Source: Telmatactis stephensoni (taxonomy: Eukaryota > Cnidaria > Anthozoa > Actiniaria > Isophelliidae). Taken from it: 64,000 bases of DNA. The position numbers were made by a program, and so were the translations under genes. Within the stretch, counting starts at the first letter, position 1, and each line of letters starts with the position of its first letter. The DNA is taken from contig JALIZF010001922.1 of NCBI GenBank assembly GCA_029948255.1, positions 1,488,001-1,552,000 of the forward strand, read 5' to 3'. Shown piece by piece: positions 56,435 through 64,000 of the stretch. The notes below the pieces were generated by a model. It saw only the letters and a list, made by a program, of their open reading frames with translations. It was not told where the DNA came from and searched no databases.

Positions 56435-59359
56435 GTAAGAGTTGGATTTTGTCATCTTATTTGTGGGTTTTCGAGCCGTTTATGGCTTGCAGCTTTGCTT
56501 TCCCTCCGCTTTGGGATTGACTCACATTCACTGTCACATAAGCTTAAATTGGTGGACGATAAACTTGGCATTCGCCGAATTCAGTTTATTTGAACCATTT
56601 ACTAATCCATTAAGGAAATAGTATTATTTTTAGAAGGCAAAGACACCGAAACGGAGGTAAAATTACAAAAATAAGCTTTGAAGTTTCAGTGCACATGTCC
56701 ACTACAATACATGACAGGAAAGATGATGGCCGTCTTAAAAAATACGCATGAAATATAAGCATTTTCACTTCAAAAATCTAATTTAATACCTTCATTGGCT
56801 TCCAGAACGTCCTCTTTGTTAACCAAAAAAAGTATATATTAAAAACAAAATTGTTCTAAGGCAATATTTTCTTAGGTTTAATAAAAATATTAAGAACTTG
56901 AGCTCGCCACTTCAACAGTTCAAACATCTTGCGGCAGGCCTTCTCTTCCAACGCCATTAAAAGGATTGTTAATCAGAGCTGAAAGGAAACCGCACTCGTC
57001 GATGGGCGTTTGGAAGGAAGACTAAGTACAGATGTTTACAGCATTTTTCGATGTTAATCTGTCTTCGCATGTTTATAGATGAAGATTGGATTTCACTGCC
57101 ATAAAGTAAATGACTTGACAAAGCTGTGATTGCCACAGCAACAAGAAATTGTGCAGTAGGGGGGTGGTGGTTGCTTTTAGATACAGCATGGCATAGTCAT
57201 CCCTTTGCAGTAAAGTTCTATACTTCCATATTTATGAACAGTTTGCCAAAGGTTTCAACAGCTTGTGGTATATCATCTTTCTTTATCAAGAAAACCAATT
57301 ATAAAAGATAACTTTGTAATTTGGACACCTTCTGACGTTCATTTGGCCATTATTCATTCTCTCATTCAGCTCAGATAATATAAGCTGAAGGCTTTCTATA
57401 TATCCTTATTCCAGTGTTCTCTAGGAATTATTAAGAAAGAAGAGCAGCCCAAAATTTGAAGTACAAGTAGTCAACAGCTATTTGAGTGCTTGAGTTACAT
57501 AACAGATAGAGTGCACGTTGTATATCTGTGATACAACTACTAACTATCTAGCGCATAATAGTTTTTAGTTATCAACTATTTTGTTCTCCGATAACTAAGA
57601 ATTCACTCAGGCATAAACTATACAAAGAAAGACAAAGACCTCTAGATACCTTGCTTTTGTTATTTGCATTGTTCTGCTTCAGTGATATCAATTAGTTTGT
57701 ACATAATAGTGCAATACGATAATACATATTAAGTTATATTTCACGGATATATGGCATGCACTCCAGTGTACGTAATTTATCCAGTGAAAGTACCCTGCAC
57801 TTGAAACACCCATAGTTGACAAAACACTAGATATCAGAGCTTGTCCGAGAATGCTGTCATTCACGACCTCACCACCAGCTCGTCTTGGCATGCCTCAAAA
57901 TCAAGTAGAAATACAATATTCATAGAGCTATGGCAAGTATTGTACAAAGGATCCTTGACAATACTCATGGTATAGAAATGATAATGGAGGGATGTTGTTT
58001 CTTGATAATAGGGAAGCTTGTTGTTATTATAGAAGAATAGTTGGAACTATTTTTATGAGGTAACTTTGTACAAAAAGACATGTTCTTTAACACTGTTGGT
58101 TTATTTTCACAAGAATCTAGCTTTGAATACCAAAATTATGAATGAAACATTATGTATGTTAACATAATGAATGTTATATATGAGTTTGATTCCTCTCAAA
58201 GACCTCAGATTTGTTTTGGGTCATATTTTTTTGCTTAAAGTTGAACAAAACACATGCTCAGCATTGTAGATACAATGTCATTATATATCACTAAAATAAG
58301 TTGACTAGTCTCAACATTGCTACTATTTTATATACAAATGCATGTATCAAATTCCATGCCAAAGTCTCAATATCATAAATCAGGGTTTAAAGTATCACAT
58401 GCAATATCACAGTTTATCATGGTTTAGTCAGTTTTTATACTGTACTTTTTAGGCTCATAAATCAAGACATCCAAGTTGTATATGCATGCCTTTTTGTATT
58501 TGAAATAAGGTTAATTGCTTCACTGGAATTGAAGTCAAGTTGTATATATAGGTTATTGGTTGACTAACCAGCTAATACATCTGTGTATTTTTACGAGTCA
58601 CGCTGTATTTTGGCGAGCCTTGAGGTGAGCCAAAATGCAAGTGACAAGTAAAAATTCACAGCTGTATTCCCTGGTTAATTGACCAATAACATATTTATTA
58701 TACAATTCTGCAAAAATCAATACAAATGATGTCATTTTTATTGCCACTTTTGACTTTGATTAGCATGTGGCTTTGCACCGGGAAGCCATTCAAATGTTAC
58801 TAACCTAAAAGGTCTCATATTTTTTGCCTTCTTGTGTATATTACGTGCGTTCTTTTGAGAGTTGTATAATAAATGTATGTTATTTGTTAAGTAACCCCTG
58901 TCTTTGTTAATTATGTAAGCCCTCTCCCCCAAGACACAACTCTGTGATAAATATTTGAGGCATGACTTTCATAAGGCCAGTACATACGAAGGGTTTGCTC
59001 CTGGAGCAAAGTTCCTTTTGTGCACCAAAGATTTCATGGATCGAATAATTAATCTTCAGGAGAAGAATTTTGACCTTGCTAAATGTTTCATGATATTAAA
59101 TTGGTTAAATTGAGAGCATAATTTAGTGGGAAATTTTTGTGTGTGTATTGGTTGTGCAAAGTGACCCTGTAGCAAAGTCCTTTGTGTGCACATATATGTA
59201 GGATGATACATTTAAAATGAAAATACTGTAACAGTAATAAATATATTAGGCTTAGGTGTCTAATCTTTAGTGGGTTTGTGCTCACTAAAATCTCTTTGCA
59301 TGTGTACATTACAAAGTGTAAAATAATATTGTATTATGGAATCTTTCTTTTTTTGTCAG
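56435..59359 (+). other. Intron or flank downstream of the CRE promoter
   Basis: AT-rich, no repeat family or coding exon recognised. Some CTTCCAG-type acceptors (for example near 56805) lead into short frames that close quickly. Confidence 0.4.
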
Positions 59360-59403
59360 AAGTACCTCACTATATGCTATGCAAATCCATGTTGATCGAA
59401 GAG
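59360..59403 (+). CDS. Candidate exon 2 of the unidentified gene
   Basis: A strong pyrimidine tract and TTTTTTTGTCAG acceptor precede 44 bases ending in a GAG|GTGAGG donor. Taking the two bases from exon 1, the frame stays open: RSTSLYAMQIHVDRR plus one base. Phase agreement and both splice sites are good; conservation cannot be judged. Confidence 0.35.
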
Positions 59404-60952
59404 GTGAGGATAGTAAAGTTTTATTGTATTTATCAACTACATGTATTTGCAGTTTAAGACATCTGTAAATGGGTTTCTCTTGAAGTTTCAAGTAGTGTTC
59501 TTACTCATGTTAAAATTTTTACTGTTTCAAGCAATAATCATTAATAGACCTTTTTCAAGTTTAATAAAATACCACTGTGAAATACCAATGTGGGGTTAGC
59601 CTTGAGCCAGAATAAATTAATTATTTAAAAATACCAGCGAGAAAAACTTAAATTGTTGAAAATGAACAATATAGAAACCGATTTGATTTCCGTGGGTCTT
59701 TCTTGAAAATGGGGCTAACCCTGCATAAATGAACCTTTTTTCAAGAAGCTCAGCTACCCCAAGCAAATGGAAAGTGGACTATTATTAATTATAGTTCTGT
59801 AATAACTTGATAAGACAACTTTCAAATATACAAATAATACTGTTAATCTTGATATGTTTCAGCATTTAACTATAGTTACAGCTATAGCTATAATTTGCAT
59901 TTTAAAACTGTGTTTATTAAGTATTTGTATTATTTTATTATTAGAATTTGTCTGCTTTTTTAAAGGAGCACTTGGATTTAAATCAATGAAAATTGAAAAT
60001 GGCTTGAAACTTAGCTAAACCTATCTATACGGTCCCAATAATCACCATGAAGCAAAATTTTCTTCACATCCAAAAGAGAGGGATAGAAATTGTCAAGTTA
60101 TTTAGCATCTAAATTGTGAGTAAATGACGTCATTTACTCAACCCTATTGTTCTTTTAGGTTTTAAACAAAATTTCTCTGTGATATGAGCTTAAAATGTAG
60201 ATTTTTGGCAGAGAGTAGCTAGTTATTAAACTATATTAATCTTCATATAGAAATAATCAGTTTCCAATTTTCTAACAAACCAATTTTTTGTGGTCTTGGT
60301 CATCTTGCTTACTTATTGCCATGGCTTGGTTGCCATGCTACCTTTCTTTCTTGCTTAGCCAGCTGGTTGCAAACAATGGCACCTTCCCTCCACCTGGTAT
60401 AAGCATTGACTAGTTAAATGACTGAAAAATAAGACTATTGTTTCAAGGGAAATGGGTTTGTTTTCAAGATAGTGAGGTTTTTGAGTTACAGAGATCAAGA
60501 TAGCAGACTGTTCTAGCGTAGAAAATTGGAAGAAAAATGAAAGTGAATTAAAATTTTAAAGCGATTAAAATGTCAACACTGATGGTCATACTCAGGAGGT
60601 TTGATTGAATATAAATATTAACACTGTAAAATTAAAGTGTAGACAACTGCCTATGATTGTCATCAAATTAATGCCGCAAATATCTGTTAATACCTGCTCA
60701 TAAATACTAACTACTGATTAGGTGGTTCTATGAAATGAATTTAAAGACATACTTTATAATCTGGCTTGCCTTGAAATTAGCTTCCAGTAGATTCACTCAT
60801 ACAAATGAGTATTTTCCAAGGAAGTCATTTGTCTTTAACAACTCAAAGCTGGAATACTTGTTATTAATAACAGGATAACGTTATGGTTAATTCATGAATT
60901 TTTAAACTGCTAGACTGAGTTTTTAATTTTAACCCAATTTACTGTCTCACAG

Positions 60953-61020
60953 GTGCAAATATTGTAGATTTGAATAGCTGGTACTACAAGAAGAAATTTC
61001 CATTAGCTGTCCCTTCTTAA
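60953..61020 (+). CDS. Candidate terminal exon of the unidentified gene
   Basis: Acceptor TTACTGTCTCACAG; with the carried G the frame reads GANIVDLNSWYYKKKFPLAV PS and stops at TAA 61018-61020. The three pieces join to 201 bases (66 residues). An AAAATAAAGG lies at about 61424. A chance three-exon chain of this kind is possible in 7 kb, so confidence is low. Confidence 0.25.
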
Positions 61021-64000
61021 CCAAACCGTGATGTTATGACAGACCTATAGTTTTTGATAAAACTGGAAGACTTTTTAATTAATCAATTTGACATATTACT
61101 TTGAGTTGATGGTTTTGCCCAGCGAACCATAAATGGAATGATAAGTGGCAGTTGATGAAAAACACGAACCAGATGTTTACATTCAGCTAGTTGTCCAGTA
61201 ACTAAAAGCATAATGTATTATCATGTTTCCTATAATATTATAAAATTTGGATGTTTTTTGCTAAGATAAAATTTTGTGTATAATAACATGTAGTATTGCC
61301 AAAAGGCCATGTCTAGACACCTTGAGTGTCAAGAATAGCTCAATTACCTTTTTGGCAGGTATTAAGGCCATCCAGGAGACATAGAAAATGCATCGTTATC
61401 CATGCTCATGTATTTATTAGATGAAAATAAAGGTTCCAGACTCACTTTACTAGGCTTTTCTGTTAATTGTTATTGGTTATAATTTGGGTAAAATTTTGCC
61501 ATATACAAATTGGTATTTTTGAAAAAACTTAATAGTCAGGTGCATATTTTTATAAGTGATGATTGAGTGATGGTCCGTCCAATCAAATATTCTTAACCTG
61601 CCATGGCACCAGTAAATATTTTCCATGGTAGCGACTTGTTTTTCAAGCATCACTCAGTAAAATGAGAGTGAATATATTATGTACTTAAAATCATAAATAT
61701 TTATAGCTAGGGAAAGAGGGACTACGTAGAAATAAAGCTAAAAACCTGTTGGGACTGGTTAAAACCAAAATGTCTTAATCAACTGGTAGTTGGTTTTATA
61801 AATCTTGAGATAATGGCATTTCATGGTAAATGTACTTTGTATTTGGTTTTGGTTCATAGTTTGATTCTTATAGTGATTTCAAGTCCAGTTGTTTTGGTTT
61901 CTTTATAAAATGGACTACCATCAGATCAAGGGGGAGGGGGTGGCGTAGGTAAAGTGTTACGTCATTTCAGTCAAGACTGTCGCCTTTTTGTTTATCTTTA
62001 ATTAATGATTATTATCAGAAATAGAGGTGACAGCTTAGAATGGTCAGTTATAGCCATTGCCATGTAAAAAAACACCAGGGAAAAAAGTTTTATACGTGTT
62101 GCTATGATATTGTTATCCATTTTCAAATGTGATTCAAATTGAGTGCATAAATTTATTGATATATTCAAAACCATTTAAGATATTGTCAACATGCAAAAGT
62201 ATCATGTTTCAATATTAAATAAATTTTAACCTAAAAATTCTTGTTATATATTAACTGAATCATCTGATAAAAACCCACAGTGTTACTTTTTATGCACTTA
62301 AAAATATTGCCATCTATTGAATGTGTTCTTCAACACATCTGTTAAATTTTTTGATAACTGAGTCTGTTACAAGCTCTAGAATATTCTTTAATCTGACAGT
62401 GTAATAAATAAATATATTCAATTTGTTTTTGAGGAAAATGGAGGTGGTCCAAAATATTGTTAGTCAAATTTCATGTCAAAGTACATTTAGAAGGAAATTG
62501 GCATAAAACATGATGTTAAATATGACATTTTTGAAGCATTTGTACCTGCAATAAATTGCCATATTATGTGTATTTATATTCTTGGAAAATGTGTTTTATT
62601 TAGTTGGTTTCTTTAAAACATTTTACATATTAACTCAGTATAAATTTTCTAATTCTATTATATTTTTTTCCCTCTTTTTGCTGAGTGATTATATTATACA
62701 TGTATTACATTACAAATAATATCCTGCAATGATTTTATTTTGAATGAAACAAGCTATCAGGAAAGAAAATAGAATGTTTATGATTAACAATAATCAGCTA
62801 AAATCTTCACAAAAGGGATAAGATAACTTCCATCAATTACACTTTTTTCACAAAATGACAGCATTATTAAGTTTGTGCCTTTGGGCTTAATTTTCTCATC
62901 ACAAATATTGACTCAACAAACACTTATAGAAGAGAATTGCTGACCACTAAATCCTTCATCCTTTATAACCTATTGCAAAGAAAATCCTGTTTTAATCCCA
63001 CAATATAATATAAAATCTTTGTCACTTTGGCTTTGTTCTAAACCACCAAAGATAGGTTGAAATTTATGCAATTTTTGTATTTCTAATCATTAAAGATAAT
63101 GTCCTTTCTCAGAGAGTTTTCTATTTTTGTTTTTCACTTGGCAAAGTTTATTAAAGATATGGAAATTTAAGTGGAGTACATTGGAGCTTGTTTACATATT
63201 CAAAAACATTTTAAAACATTCTCTTTGGCATTAGCTGCAGCATTAAAAGATCGACATTGATTGACATACAACCGTTTGTAATTATAATTCTGCTTTTTCT
63301 TGTCCTCCTTCAAAAAGATTAATTATTTTTGGCCATTTAAAGTACTGTTAATACCGAATTATTTTGTTTCCTAATCTTTTTTTTGTTGTTGCCACCTTGT
63401 AGACAGAGTTCACATCTTAGTTAGGTCTTAGTGCTATGAACGATGATCAAGATATTTAGTATTTCAAATCAAGTGTGATTTTATTCATCTCTTAAATCTC
63501 TCAGTTCTATAAAACACATGTTTTATGATGTAAGTACTCATGACCTAAAGTGATGCACAATAACAATTTCTGTGTTTTTCTTTTTGTTTATGTTAAAAGC
63601 TTCTTCAGTATTCAACATTTTTGCAATGTTTCATTTAATAATATACACTATTTTGTATTTATGTACTTGATAACTTTTACAACTCATGAATTACATATGT
63701 ACAAAATCAAGGACTTTCCAAGTTATCTTTTTATTCCCATTTATTATTCATTTTTCCTTCTTTCTTTTCCATTCAGTTCTCATTAATGCTTTTTGCTTTC
63801 TTTTCATTCAATTTTACTATCACTTTACTCGTTGACATTTTCTTCTTTGAAGAAATAATTGTTGTTTTTGTCATTTTAAAATTCATAAAGTAATGTTTTC
63901 ACCAGACCAATTTCTTTTGCACTAACCTTAAAAACAATAAATACTCTAGACATTATTTCCAATACCTACATGTACTCAAAGAAAATGGGACTTTCTTTTC
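61021..64000. other. AT-rich end of window, nothing recognised
   Basis: Sequence consistent with intron or intergenic DNA. A reading frame at 63550-63786 is rich in F, Y and H, as expected by chance from T-rich DNA. No repeats of note. Confidence 0.45.

Overview
This is AT-rich nuclear DNA from a metazoan. It has spliced genes with GT-AG introns, long gene-free stretches, many microsatellites and a dense population of small palindromic DNA transposons and tRNA-derived SINEs. An invertebrate, most plausibly an anthozoan cnidarian (coral or anemone), fits the gene structures and repeat style, but that assignment is inference.

Layout. 1-1423: the last two exons of a TM2D2-type TM2-domain gene (+). 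2516-13822: a very large composite repeat. It carries an inverted 35-bp terminal unit and two mirror-image arms of a 9-bp minisatellite. Its interior holds a ~115-bp minisatellite, segmental duplications, a stop-containing fragment of ribosomal protein S2 and a decayed lysine-rich coding-like stretch. 13917-19132: a complete six-exon DPCD gene (+), whose start codon lies only ~95 bp from that element; a TTCA microsatellite and an intact MITE sit in its introns. 19133-53290: about 34 kb with no gene I can recognise. It holds a 41-bp satellite, nested TA-flanked palindromic MITEs, foldback elements, several local duplications, and giant CTA and AGTAAT microsatellites at 48.4-50.4 kb. 53300-56100: a complete FAM53-family gene (+). 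56220 to the end: a CCAAT/CRE promoter and the first exon of a further + strand gene that I cannot name, with two phase-compatible candidate downstream exons, followed by featureless AT-rich DNA.

The three recognised genes are unrelated in pathway: a membrane protein linked to Notch signalling, a cilium assembly factor and a nuclear regulator family. All lie on the + strand and nothing suggests coordinated function. The best regulatory signal is an RFX-type X-box inside DPCD, which fits a ciliary gene. The most unusual object is the ~11.3-kb foldback element just upstream of DPCD.
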